Assembly: GCA_031359995.1 (NCBI GenBank)
Contig: JANMAT010000209.1
Span: forward strand, 1 to 36,715
Source: JANMAT01 sp031359995
Lineage (GTDB): Bacteria > Actinomycetota > Acidimicrobiia > Acidimicrobiales > Ilumatobacteraceae
DNA: 36,715 nucleotides
Direction: 5' to 3'
The position numbers and the translations under genes are program-made. Each line of letters starts with the position of its first letter. The first letter of the stretch is position 1. Under the pieces are notes generated by a model that searched no databases, was not told the DNA's origin, and worked only from the letters and a program-made list of their open reading frames with translations. Below, one piece after another: positions 1-7,265 of the stretch.

Positions 1-643
1 CCACGGTGCCGGGGCGGAGGGGGTCCTGCACCCCGTGCTGCAACCCTCGATGGGGGGGCGCGTGGCCGGCCAGGCGCACGTCGCCGCCCAGGTTCACGCA
101 CACGCCGCGGGCGCCGGCGGCGAGCACTTCGGCCACCACCATGTCGGCGGCCATGCCCTTGCCGATGCCGCCCGGATCGAGCTGCACGTTCGCCGGCAGG
201 TCGATGGTGCGCAGGCGGGCCTCGAGCACGACACCGTCGGCACCGGGTACGGGCGGCGCGTCGGCCGCCGGCGTGTCGGCCCGGTGCACCCCGCAGGCGG
301 GATCGCTGAACGAGCGGTCGTAGCCGGCCGCCATCAGGGCCGGCAGCACCGTCGGGTCGAACAGGCCACCGGTCAGGCGCCACCCTTCGACGGCGCGGGC
401 CACCAGCGCGAACGTCTCCGCGCTGACGGCCACGGCGCCACCGCCGGCGGAGGCGTTCAGGCGGCTCAGCTCGCTCGTGGGCAGGAACCGGCTCCACCGC
501 TGCTCGAGGTCGGCGATGCGGCGGGCCGCCTGGTCGGCCAGCGCCGGCGCGCCCACCACGACCACGTGGGCGTGGGTGCCCATGGCGGAGAAGATGCGCT
601 CGTGGGCGCGGCCGATGACGTCGACGAGGGTCGGTGCGGACAC
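1..643 (-). CDS. apbE: FAD:protein FMN transferase, ApbE family (3' end cut by window)
   Basis: ApbE enzymes move FMN from FAD onto a Thr/Ser of target flavoproteins (Nqr/Rnf-type or FMN-bind proteins) outside or at the membrane. Translating the minus strand from a GTG at 643 gives 214 residues before the window edge. Visible family blocks are MGTHAHV (about 21-27), RWSRFLPTSELSRLNA (49-64), GGLFDPTV (92-99), DPGGIGKGMAAD (156-167) and NLGGDVRLAG (184-193). An upstream GGAG lies about 5 nt before the GTG. There is no lipobox or long hydrophobic leader, so this form may be cytoplasmic or use a different export start. No flavinylated partner is visible here. The C-terminus is missing only because the window ends. 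Confidence 0.86.
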   Translation of the reverse strand, partial: MSAPTLVDVIGRAHERIFSAMGTHAHVVVVGAPALADQAARRIADLEQRWSRFLPTSELSRLNASAGGGAVAVSAETFALVARAVEGWRLTGGLFDPTVLPALMAAGYDRSFSDPACGVHRADTPAADAPPVPGADGVVLEARLRTIDLPANVQLDPGGIGKGMAADMVVAEVLAAGARGVCVNLGGDVRLAGHAPPHRGLQHGVQDPLRPGTV

Positions 644-681
644 AGGGGCTCCGAGCGTTGGGATGCGGGGGAAGAACGTGC

Positions 682-720
682 GTCACCGGTCCCCGGCGGG
701 CGATGCCGGGGACCGGTGAC
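682..720. terminator. Perfect 16-bp hairpin between two minus-strand genes
   Basis: A 16-bp inverted repeat (682-697 with 705-720, 7-nt loop) lies just past the stop of the Thr-rich secreted protein gene and before the apbE start. There is no clear U-tract after it on the minus strand, which is common for GC-rich actinobacterial terminators. I infer that it ends the secreted-protein transcript. Confidence 0.7.
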
Positions 721-783
721 GATCCAACGGGACGCCGGGCGGATCGCTCCCCGTTGGTCTCGCGGACGTCGCGGCAGCGACGG

Positions 784-1935
784 TCAGTTGAAGGTGCCCT
801 GCAACGTCTTGTTGCCGGTGCCGGGCGCCACCGTGGCGGTGGCGGTGACGGTCTGACCCACCGCGCTGGTGGCGATGAGCGAGCCCGACGACAGCGTGAT
901 GACCGAGGCGGCCTTGGCGGCCAGCGAGCCGGTGCAGGTGAACGTGGCCGCCGTGGTGCTCGCCTTGTAGTAGGCGGTCTTGGTGGCGGTCACGCAGGTG
1001 AAGGCGCCGGTGTCGTAGTCGGCCGCCTCCAGGTACTTCGGGAAGCCGGCGGCGGTGTTGCCGGTGACGGTGACCGTGATGGTCTGGGCCGCCGCCGTCG
1101 GGTTGCTGACCGTGAACAGGCTGACGAAACCGCGGTCGGGAGTGTCGGGCGATGGCACCGAGTAGATGGCGCCGGCCTTCAGGTTGGCGAGCACCCCGCT
1201 CACCGCCGGGCCACTCGGGGGCGCCAGCGTGGTCGTGGTGGTCGGCGCCACCGTCGTGCTGGTGGTGGGGGCCACCGTCGTGGTGGTCGTGGGGGCCACG
1301 GTCGTCGTCGTGGTGGCCGGCGCCTTCGTCGTGGTGGTCGTGGGGGCCACGGTCGTGGTCGGGGCCACGGTCGTGGTCGGGGCCACGGTCGTCGTCGGAG
1401 CCAGCGTGGTGGTGGGCGCAAGGGTCGTCGTCGGAGCCACCGTCGTGGTCGGGGCCACCGTGGTCGCCGGGGTGGTGGGCGGCAGCGTGGCGCGGGTCGT
1501 GGGGGGAGGCAGCGTGCCCCGCGTCGTCGGCGTGGTGACCGGCAGCGTGGTCGACGGGTCGGGCATGGTGATGACCGTCGTGGAGCCGTGGCGGCGCGTG
1601 GTGGTCGTCGTGCCCCGGCGGGTCGTGGTCGTGCAGCCGCGATCGTCGTCCTCGCCGCCCCCGTCACCGTCGCCGCGAACGGCCGCCGTGGTGGACGCAC
1701 CGGTGGCCGCCGGGGTCGCGCAGCGCTCGTCGTCGTCGGACTTGGCCTTGGCCTTGTCGGACTTGGTCTGGTCGGCCTTGGCCTTGGCCGCCTTCTCGGC
1801 GTTGGCCTTGTCGGCCTTGCCGGTCCGGCTGGTGCTGACGAGGGACAACGAGTGGCCCTGCGTCATGGTCATGCCGGGGCCGGCCGACAGGAGGAGTCCC
1901 GTGGCGGAGACGAAGAGGCGCTTGGTCGTGGTCAT
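784..1935 (-). CDS. Secreted protein with Thr/Pro-rich repeat linker
   Basis: A 383-residue protein of unknown function. It has an N-terminal hydrophobic signal-like segment (about 5-25), then a Lys/Ala/Asp-rich charged stretch (39-70). A Thr-rich region follows (101-240), whose second half is a tandem APTTTV-type repeat. It ends in a Ser/Thr/Val-rich, probably beta-sandwich domain (245-383) with two cysteines. I chose the ATG at 1935, preceded by a G-rich stretch, because it puts the hydrophobic leader at the N-terminus. A longer frame to 2010 would put 25 unlikely residues in front. Such linkers often span the wall or carry O-glycans in actinobacteria. The gene stands alone, with a hairpin downstream and palindromes upstream. 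Confidence 0.75.
   Translation of the reverse strand: MTTTKRLFVSATGLLLSAGPGMTMTQGHSLSLVSTSRTGKADKANAEKAAKAKADQTKSDKAKAKSDDDERCATPAATGASTTAAVRGDGDGGGEDDDRGCTTTTRRGTTTTTRRHGSTTVITMPDPSTTLPVTTPTTRGTLPPPTTRATLPPTTPATTVAPTTTVAPTTTLAPTTTLAPTTTVAPTTTVAPTTTVAPTTTTTKAPATTTTTVAPTTTTTVAPTTSTTVAPTTTTTLAPPSGPAVSGVLANLKAGAIYSVPSPDTPDRGFVSLFTVSNPTAAAQTITVTVTGNTAAGFPKYLEAADYDTGAFTCVTATKTAYYKASTTAATFTCTGSLAAKAASVITLSSGSLIATSAVGQTVTATATVAPGTGNKTLQGTFN
1216..1473. repeat. In-frame tandem repeat encoding APTTTV-like units
   Basis: This stretch encodes residues about 155-240 of the secreted protein as repeats of Ala-Pro-Thr-Thr-Thr-Val/Leu. The DNA units are near-identical 18-mers in the middle and more degenerate toward the C-terminal end, so length variation by slippage or recombination is plausible. 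Confidence 0.85.
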
Positions 1936-1949
1936 GCCCCCATGGTGAA

Positions 1950-1961
1950 GGTCGTACGACC
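1950..1961. promoter_or_regulatory. 12-bp perfect palindrome upstream of secreted-protein gene
   Basis: GGTCGTACGACC starts 15 nt upstream of the ATG at 1935. It could be an operator or part of the leader. No regulator is identified, and the call rests on symmetry only. Confidence 0.35.
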
Positions 1962-1981
1962 CCCGCGGAACCAGTCCCCCA

Positions 1982-1998
1982 CCAAGGTTGAACCTTGG
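1982..1998. promoter_or_regulatory. 17-bp palindrome CCAAGGTT-g-AACCTTGG
   Basis: An 8-1-8 perfect inverted repeat in the 215-nt gap between the minus-strand secreted-protein gene and the plus-strand FrhB-like gene. Its size and symmetry resemble a binding site for a dimeric regulator. The rest of the gap (1999-2136) shows nothing further I can name. Confidence 0.5.
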
Positions 1999-2136
1999 CG
2001 ACCAAACCATCTGTTAGCAAAGACGCGGGACCGTAACGTGTCCCCCAATTCCACCGCTCTCCGCGTCCGGCTGGCCGCGGGGTGACCGCGGGCCCTGCTC
2101 GGAACGGCCCGGGTCGCCCGGTTCGGCTGCGCTGCG

Positions 2137-2142
2137 TACCAT
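2137..2142 (+). promoter_or_regulatory. -10 box TACCAT, leaderless type
   Basis: TACCAT ends 8 nt before the ATG at 2151, so transcription would begin at or next to the start codon. There is no Shine-Dalgarno sequence, and this supports choosing 2151 as the start. Confidence 0.5.
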
Positions 2143-2150
2143 GCCGCTCT

Positions 2151-3341
2151 ATGACGATGACGGGGGAAGCACCGGCCAAGGCCGAGCGGTGGACGGCGCA
2201 GTGGAAGGAACTGGTCGCCGAGGTGATCGACGCCAACCTGTGCACCGGCTGTGCAGGATGCGTGGTCTCGTGCCCGCACGACGTCATCGGCTACAAGCAC
2301 GAGGAGAAGGGCTACAAGCCCTTCCACCTCGAAGAGGAGCTCGGGCCGAACAACTGCACGCACGGCGAGAAGGGCTGCACCACCTGCACCCGCGCCTGCC
2401 CCCGCTTCCGGGCGTGGGAGTTCGAGGCCAACGACCACCTCTTCGGTCGCGAGCGCCTGCCCGAGGAGATGTATGGCATCGCCGAGCAGAAGCTGCTGTG
2501 CCGAGCCACCGACGAGATGGTGCTCAAGATGGGCCAGGACGGCGGCTTCGTGTCGGCCATGCTCATCTGGCTGCTGGAAGAGGACTACATCGACGGTGCC
2601 CTCGTGTCGTACCTCGAGGGTGACGGCTCGTCGTGGAAGGCCGTACCCGGCGTGGCCACCACCAAGGAAGAGGTCCTCAAGGGCGCCGGCAGCCGCTACA
2701 CCTACTCGGCCAACACGCTGGCCCTGAAGGAAGCGACCGAGCGCGGCCTGAAGAACCTCGCCCTCGTAGGCATGGGCTGTCAGAGCTCGTCGCCACCGGT
2801 CATGTGGCACCGCAAGGTCGGCAAGGTGTCGAAGCCGTTCCGCTTCAACATCGGGCTGCTGTGCTCGAAGACCTTCGACGACGCCATCTTCGAGGAGCTG
2901 TTCCTGGCCAAGTACGGCCTCCACAAGGAGGACATGGTCAAGATGAACATCAAGGGCGTCTTCCAGATCTGGATGAAGGACGGCTCGTACCACGAGATCG
3001 ACCTGAAGGAGTGCCACCAGTGGACGCGCGAGGGCTGCAAGAGCTGCCCCGACTTCGCCGCCGAGCACGCCGACATCTCGACCGGCGGCATCGGCAAGGA
3101 CAACGACTGGACGCTCTGCCTCGTGCGCACCGAGCTCGGTCGTGAGGTCATGGTGCGTCTCATCAAGGCAGGCGTCATCGAGGCCAAGCCGGCCGAAGAG
3201 GACGAGGTCGCCATGAAGCTGCTGCGGACCCTGTCGATCGTGAGCCGCCGCCGCTGGCCCGCTCACGGCGACCAGGCCGTCAGCATCGGCGTACCGCCAC
3301 CCAAGAAGAAGGCCGACGGCTCCGCGCCGGCGGCCCACTGA
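2151..3341 (+). CDS. FrhB/FdhB-family Fe-S flavoprotein (F420 hydrogenase/dehydrogenase beta-subunit type)
   Basis: This 396-residue protein belongs to the family that exchanges electrons between coenzyme F420 (or ferredoxin) and a redox partner through FAD and Fe-S clusters. Two 4Fe-4S ferredoxin motifs are seen: Cys31/34/37/41 (CTGCAGC..SCP) and Cys69/76/79/83. The FrhB N- and C-terminal regions follow, including GQDGGFVSAM near 125, GMGCQSS near 210 and a Cys pair in CKSCPDFAAEHADIS near 300. No hydrogenase or formate dehydrogenase catalytic subunit is nearby, so it is an orphan. A role as F420:ferredoxin oxidoreductase or substrate reductase is inference. The C-terminal tail is Lys/Pro/Ala-rich. 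Transcription is probably leaderless from 2151. Confidence 0.8.
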   Translation: MTMTGEAPAKAERWTAQWKELVAEVIDANLCTGCAGCVVSCPHDVIGYKHEEKGYKPFHLEEELGPNNCTHGEKGCTTCTRACPRFRAWEFEANDHLFGRERLPEEMYGIAEQKLLCRATDEMVLKMGQDGGFVSAMLIWLLEEDYIDGALVSYLEGDGSSWKAVPGVATTKEEVLKGAGSRYTYSANTLALKEATERGLKNLALVGMGCQSSSPPVMWHRKVGKVSKPFRFNIGLLCSKTFDDAIFEELFLAKYGLHKEDMVKMNIKGVFQIWMKDGSYHEIDLKECHQWTREGCKSCPDFAAEHADISTGGIGKDNDWTLCLVRTELGREVMVRLIKAGVIEAKPAEEDEVAMKLLRTLSIVSRRRWPAHGDQAVSIGVPPPKKKADGSAPAAH

Positions 3342-3351
3342 CCTCGCCCGC

Positions 3352-3624
3352 TCAGATCGCCGGAGGGCACTCTCCGGCGAGGTCGGCGAACCGCTGCTTC
3401 TCGGCATCGGTCAACCGGTCGCGGTCCTGGAACGCCTTCAGCTCGGCGTCATGGAGCTCGGCGAAGAACTTGTCGGTGAGGCAGCGGGCCTGCTCCTGCT
3501 GGATGCCCTGCTTCACGAGCTCGCGCCGGTAGTTGTCGATCAGCTCGGGGCGCGACACGCGACCCGATGAGCACGCCGCCAGCCCCACCATCACCAACGG
3601 GAGCAGGACCGATCGGAGGCGCAC
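3352..3624 (-). CDS. Small lipoprotein, unknown function
   Basis: A 90-residue protein with a lipoprotein signal peptide. The hydrophobic run LLPLVMVGLAAC ends in an LAAC lipobox with the lipidated Cys at residue 18. The mature part is short, helical and charged, with two further cysteines in the contexts QARCLTD and AGECPPAI. The start is GTG at 3624, with the -10 box TACGGT exactly 6 nt upstream, so the mRNA is probably leaderless. Its stop lies 10 nt from the stop of the convergent FrhB-like gene. A hairpin (3358-3365 with 3372-3379) inside its last codons may stop transcription from the other strand. I do not recognise the family. Confidence 0.75.
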   Translation of the reverse strand: MRLRSVLLPLVMVGLAACSSGRVSRPELIDNYRRELVKQGIQQEQARCLTDKFFAELHDAELKAFQDRDRLTDAEKQRFADLAGECPPAI

Positions 3625-3630
3625 CGGGCC

Positions 3631-3636
3631 ACCGTA
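3631..3636 (-). promoter_or_regulatory. -10 box TACGGT, leaderless type
   Basis: Read on the minus strand, TACGGT is followed by 6 nt and then the GTG at 3624. The same hexamer precedes the genes at 27597 and 35987. Confidence 0.5.
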
Positions 3637-3717
3637 CCGGCGCTCCCGCGCCGGGGTGGCCGGTTGGCCGGTCGGGGGACCGTCGGCGAGACTCGGGGCG
3701 ATGACGGTCTGCAAGGC

Positions 3718-4527
3718 ATGAACGCCGGGCCGCTGCGCGACGCGCTCACCCTCGTGGCCGGGCTGGGCACCGGGGTGATGTCGGGCATCTTCGGCGTCGG
3801 TGGCGCCGTGCTGTCGACACCGGCCATCCGTGCCCTCGGGTGCAGCGCCGCCCTCGCCGTGGGCACCACCCTGCCGTCGATCCTGCCCGGCGCGGTCACC
3901 GGCTTCCTGCGCTACCGCCCGCAACAGCTCATCGACTGGCGCGTCGTGCGCCGCACCGTGCCCGCCGGAGCGCTGGCCGCCGTGGGCGGCTCGGTGCTGG
4001 CCCACGTGCTGCCCGGCGGCGGACACCCGCTCATGATCCTCACGGCGGTGCTGCTGCTCGTCAGCTCGGTGTCGCTCATCCGCCAGCGCGACCGTGACGC
4101 CGCGGTGCCGCTCGACGCCACGGCGGCGCGCACGGCGCGGCGCAGCCGGGAACGCTGGGCGGCGGTCACCGGCATCGTCGCCGGCGGGCTCTCGGGCCTG
4201 CTCGGCATCGGCGGCGGCGTGGTGATGGTGCCCCTGTTTCGCGCCCACGTCGGCCTCGGCATGCGGCGGGCCATCGCCACCTCGCTGGTGTGCGTGGGCC
4301 TGCTGGCAGTGCCCGGCACGATCACCCACGCCGTGAACCGCGACATCGACTGGCGCTACGCCCTGTGGCTCACGGTCGGTGTGGTGCCCGGCGCCCGCCT
4401 CGGTGCCGCGCTGGCCCTGCGCACCGGCGAGCGACGTCTACGGCTCCTGTTCGGCTGGTTCCTGCTGGCCATCGCGGTGTACTACGGCGCACGGGAGCTC
4501 ACCGCCCTCATAGACGGTGGCGCCTGA
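3718..4527 (+). CDS. TSUP (TauE/SafE) family membrane permease
   Basis: A 269-residue integral membrane protein of the sulfite exporter TauE/SafE superfamily, which moves sulfonates, sulfite or other small anions. It has the expected internal duplication: FGVGGAVLSTP near residue 22 and LGIGGGVVMVPLF near 160 head the two halves, with about eight hydrophobic segments and a charged loop at about 120-145. The ATG at 3718 places the first membrane segment near the N-terminus. A TTG at 3664 would add 18 non-hydrophobic residues and is less likely. Its substrate cannot be told from sequence. It is a single gene, convergent with the uracil-DNA glycosylase. Confidence 0.85.
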   Translation: MNAGPLRDALTLVAGLGTGVMSGIFGVGGAVLSTPAIRALGCSAALAVGTTLPSILPGAVTGFLRYRPQQLIDWRVVRRTVPAGALAAVGGSVLAHVLPGGGHPLMILTAVLLLVSSVSLIRQRDRDAAVPLDATAARTARRSRERWAAVTGIVAGGLSGLLGIGGGVVMVPLFRAHVGLGMRRAIATSLVCVGLLAVPGTITHAVNRDIDWRYALWLTVGVVPGARLGAALALRTGERRLRLLFGWFLLAIAVYYGARELTALIDGGA

Positions 4528-4547
4528 CCGCCGCCGATCCGGTGCCA

Positions 4548-4589
4548 CCGCCGCGCTGGGCGTCGGCTACGCGCCGGCCAGCGCGGCGG
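4548..4589. terminator. 12-bp bidirectional hairpin between convergent genes
   Basis: Arms 4548-4559 and 4578-4589 pair perfectly (CCGCCGCGCTGG type) around an 18-nt loop holding the stop codon of the glycosylase gene. It sits where two convergent transcripts meet and probably serves both. Confidence 0.6.
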
Positions 4590-5238
4590 CGCGGGCGAAC
4601 ACCGCGTCGAGCATGGGCTCGGTGAGACGGCCGGTGAAGGTGTTCTGCTGGCTCGGGTGGAACGAGGCCAGCAACGTGCGGCCCCCGGGCAGCGCCGCCG
4701 CGATGCCGTGCCCGAACTTCGGCCGGCGCCCCTCGCCCACCAGCGGCCACACCGCCTCCAACGAGAAGCCACCGAGGCACACCAGCACCCGCCATCGCTC
4801 CAGCAGCCCCAGCTCGCGGGCGAGGAACGGCAGGCACCGGTCACGCTCGTCGGGAAGCGGCTTGTTGGCCGGTGGCGCGCACCGCACCGCCGCGGTCACG
4901 TAGGCGTCGCGCAGGCGCAGGCCGTCGTCGGCGCTGACCGACGTGGGCTGGTTGGCCAGCCCGGCCCGGAACATGGCCCGGTACAGCCAGTCGCCCGAGC
5001 GGTCGCCGGTGAACACCCGTCCGGTGCGGTTGGCACCGTGGGCGGCGGGGGCCAGGCCCACGACCACCACGGCGGCGGTCGGGTCGCCGAAGCCGGCGAC
5101 GGGGCGCCCCCAGTAGTCCTGGTCGTTGTACGCGGCGCGCTTGGTGACGGCCACCTCTTCCCGCCACGCAACCAGGCGTGGGCAGGCACGACACTCGGTG
5201 ATCTCCGTCGAAAGGCCGGTCAAGGGGTGGGAAGCCAC
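4567..5238 (-). CDS. udgB: Uracil-DNA glycosylase, family 5 (UdgB)
   Basis: It removes uracil, and in this family other deaminated bases, from DNA in base-excision repair. The 223-residue protein has the family-5 signature GLAPAAHGANRTGRVFTGD at 61-79 and HPSQQNTFTGRLT near 194-206. Four cysteines (16, 19, 120, 135) match the Fe-S ligands of the family. The first motif lacks the catalytic Asp of families 1 and 4, as expected for family 5. The start is GTG at 5238 with a TACTGT box 7 nt upstream, so probably leaderless. It is divergent from the phosphomutase operon. Confidence 0.92.
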   Translation of the reverse strand: MASHPLTGLSTEITECRACPRLVAWREEVAVTKRAAYNDQDYWGRPVAGFGDPTAAVVVVGLAPAAHGANRTGRVFTGDRSGDWLYRAMFRAGLANQPTSVSADDGLRLRDAYVTAAVRCAPPANKPLPDERDRCLPFLARELGLLERWRVLVCLGGFSLEAVWPLVGEGRRPKFGHGIAAALPGGRTLLASFHPSQQNTFTGRLTEPMLDAVFARAAALAGA

Positions 5239-5245
5239 GGCCGAG

Positions 5246-5251
5246 ACAGTA
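5246..5251 (-). promoter_or_regulatory. -10 box TACTGT, leaderless type
   Basis: Minus-strand TACTGT is followed by 7 nt and the GTG at 5238. On the plus strand the overlapping TAGGTT (5250-5255) could serve as -10 for the gene at 5268, so the two divergent promoters would overlap back to back. Confidence 0.45.
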
Positions 5252-5267
5252 GGTTGATGTACCGATC

Positions 5268-5915
5268 ATGGCTCGTACGACCAAGGCACCACCCGCCACG
5301 CTCGTCGTGCTCGTGCGGCACGGCCAGACCGGCACCACCGGTACGGTCCTGCCCGGACGCGCGCCGGGGCTCCACCTCGCCGACATCGGCCGCGAGCAGG
5401 CCGACAAGGCCGCCGCCCGCCTGGCTGAGCTGAAGCGGGTCGACGCCATCTACGCGTCGCCCCTGGAGCGGGCCCGCGAGACCGCCGCGCCCATCGCCGC
5501 GGCCCGCGGTCTGAAGGTGAAGGTCGACAAGGGCCTGCTGGAGTGCGACTTCGGCGACTGGACCGGCCGGGAGCTCAAGAGCCTCTTCAAGCTGCCCGAG
5601 TGGTCCACCGTGCAGCGCTACCCGTCGGGCTTCCGCTTCCCGAGCGGCGAGAGCTTCATGGAGATGCAGGAGCGCATCGTGTCGACGCTCAGCCGCCTGT
5701 GCGACGCCCACCCGGGCGGCGTCGTGGTGGCCGTGTCCCACGCCGACCCGATCAAGGCGGCGGTGGCCCACGCCATGGGGACCCACCTCGACCTGTTCCA
5801 GCGCATCGTCATCTCGACCTGCTCCATCACCGCCATCAGCTACTCCACGGGCGCGCCCGTGGTCCTCACCGTCAACTCGACCGGTGGCTCGCTGGCCGAG
5901 CTCCGGCCGTCGTAG
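5268..5915 (+). CDS. Histidine phosphatase family protein (MSMEG_4193-type putative phosphomutase)
   Basis: A 215-residue histidine-phosphatase-fold enzyme. The N-terminal LVRHGQT block (about 15-21) carries the catalytic His and Arg, SPLERARETA (about 64-73) the second substrate Arg, and VSHADPIKAA (about 160-169) the second active-site His. Length and motifs fit the actinobacterial MSMEG_4193 group, annotated as putative phosphomutase; the true substrate is unknown. It is the first gene of a three-gene unit with a DUF3090 protein and a SCO1664-family protein, an order seen widely in actinobacteria. The gap to the next start is 23 nt, which suggests an operon. Confidence 0.88.
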   Translation: MARTTKAPPATLVVLVRHGQTGTTGTVLPGRAPGLHLADIGREQADKAAARLAELKRVDAIYASPLERARETAAPIAAARGLKVKVDKGLLECDFGDWTGRELKSLFKLPEWSTVQRYPSGFRFPSGESFMEMQERIVSTLSRLCDAHPGGVVVAVSHADPIKAAVAHAMGTHLDLFQRIVISTCSITAISYSTGAPVVLTVNSTGGSLAELRPS

Positions 5916-5938
5916 CGCGTGACGCGCACGAGGTTCCC

Positions 5939-6448
5939 GTGAGCTTCCCTGACGACATCGACGACGTCGACGTGTTCACCACCGGCGCGGTGGGTCAACC
6001 CGGGTCCCGCACGTTCTTCCTGCAGGCCCGCGTGGCCAAAGACGCGGTCACGGTGAAGTGTGAGAAGCAACAGGTCGAGGCGCTGGCCACCTACCTGGGC
6101 CAGCTCCTGTCCGATCTGCCCACCCCGCGCGACGTGCCCGGCGAGCAGGTGCTCGGGCTCAGCGAGCTCGAGCCCACGTTCGTGCTCGGCTCCATCGGCG
6201 TGGCGTGGGACGAGTCGGCCGACCGCGTCGTGCTCGCCCTCGAGGAGATGGTGCCCACCGACGAGGAGGGCAACCCCGATCCTGACGCCGACGAGGCCAA
6301 GGCCGTGCTGCAGGTACGGCTCACGCGCGGGCAGGCCCTGGCCTTCGCCCGCTACGGTCTCGACATCGTCGCGGCCGGCCGCCCACCCTGCCGCTACTGC
6401 GGTCTTCCCCGCAACGATGACGGGCACTTCTGCCCGCGCATGAACTGA
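5939..6448 (+). CDS. DUF3090 family protein
   Basis: A 169-residue protein of unknown function found in actinobacteria between the phosphomutase and the SCO1664-type gene. The start is GTG at 5939, with GAGG about 5 nt upstream. Typical DUF3090 features are present: an acidic N-terminus (DDIDDVDVF), the FFLQAR strand near 25, an acidic central loop, and a C-terminal metal-binding-like cluster CRYCGLP...GHFCPRMN. The cysteine cluster suggests zinc binding, which is inference. The stop is 7 nt before the next start, so translation is probably coupled. Confidence 0.85.
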   Translation: MSFPDDIDDVDVFTTGAVGQPGSRTFFLQARVAKDAVTVKCEKQQVEALATYLGQLLSDLPTPRDVPGEQVLGLSELEPTFVLGSIGVAWDESADRVVLALEEMVPTDEEGNPDPDADEAKAVLQVRLTRGQALAFARYGLDIVAAGRPPCRYCGLPRNDDGHFCPRMN

Positions 6449-6455
6449 CGCCCCG

Positions 6456-7193
6456 GTGCAGCTCGGGCTCGATCACACCGAGGCCCTGGCCGTGCTCTGC
6501 TCGGCCGACCTGGAGATCGAGGGGCGCATGCCGTGGAGCTCGAACGCCACGTTCCTCGTGCACCTGCGTGACGGTGACGACGAGGTCGCCAAGGCGATCT
6601 ACAAGCCCCAGCGGGGCGAGCGGCCGCTGTGGGACTTCCCCTCGGGCCTCTACCGGCGTGAGGCCGCCGCGTACCGCCTGTGGGCCGCCACCGGCTGGTC
6701 GGCGCTCTCGGGCGGCGGCGGTGTGCCGCCCACCGTCGTGCGCGACGGCCCGCTCGGCGTGGGCTCGCTGCAGCTGTTCATCCCGTCCGACTTCGAGCAG
6801 CACTACTTCAGCCTGTACGAGCAGCGCGAAGACCTGCACGACCAGCTCCAGGCCATCTGCGCCTTCGATCTGCTGGCCAACAACACCGACCGCAAGGGCG
6901 GTCACTGCCTGCTCGGCCACGACGGCTTCGTGTACGCCATCGACAACGGGCTGTGCTTCGCGTCGCCGTTCAAGCTGCGCACCGTCATCTGGGAGTTCGC
7001 CGGCGCCCCCGTGCCCGACGTGCTGCTCCCCCAGATCGAGGCCATCGCCGGGCACGTGCCCGACGAGGTGACGGAGCTCATCGACGACCCCGAGGAGATC
7101 GAGGCGATCCAGGAGCGCGCCCGCGACCTGGCGACCCACGGCCGCTTCCCGGTCGACCCGACCGGCCGCCGCTATCCCTGGCCGCTCGTCTGA
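6456..7193 (+). CDS. SCO1664 family protein (PI3/4-kinase-like fold)
   Basis: A 245-residue protein of the SCO1664 family, distantly related to phosphatidylinositol-3/4-kinase-type folds. Visible kinase-like elements are VAKAIYKPQRGERPLWDFP near 44-62 (candidate ATP-contacting Lys), DLLANNTDRKGGHCL near 136-150 (candidate catalytic loop with Asp/Asn) and VYAIDNGLCF near 157-166 (candidate metal-binding Asp). The substrate is unknown. It closes the phosphomutase/DUF3090 operon. In many actinobacteria the mycothiol ligase gene mshC follows directly; here it does not. The start is GTG at 6456. Confidence 0.86.
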   Translation: MQLGLDHTEALAVLCSADLEIEGRMPWSSNATFLVHLRDGDDEVAKAIYKPQRGERPLWDFPSGLYRREAAAYRLWAATGWSALSGGGGVPPTVVRDGPLGVGSLQLFIPSDFEQHYFSLYEQREDLHDQLQAICAFDLLANNTDRKGGHCLLGHDGFVYAIDNGLCFASPFKLRTVIWEFAGAPVPDVLLPQIEAIAGHVPDEVTELIDDPEEIEAIQERARDLATHGRFPVDPTGRRYPWPLV

Positions 7194-7209
7194 CGCCGAC
7201 GATGAGTTC

Positions 7210-7223
7210 CGCGCCCGGGCGCG
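7210..7223. other. 14-bp perfect GC palindrome between operons
   Basis: CGCGCCCGGGCGCG lies in the 72-nt gap between the SCO1664-type gene and the BNR gene. It has no loop of its own and no T-run, so it is a poor terminator; it may be a protein site or chance in GC-rich DNA. Confidence 0.25.
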
Positions 7224-7265
7224 GTCAACCCTGCAACGACGACGAGACCGACGTGGGGGCCGACG

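Noticed and set aside
634..2085. Gly/Arg-rich plus-strand frame opposite the Thr-rich protein
   Set aside because: The GRGRGH-like repeats are the antisense reading of the Thr/Pro repeat tract. The minus strand has the signal peptide and coherent domains.
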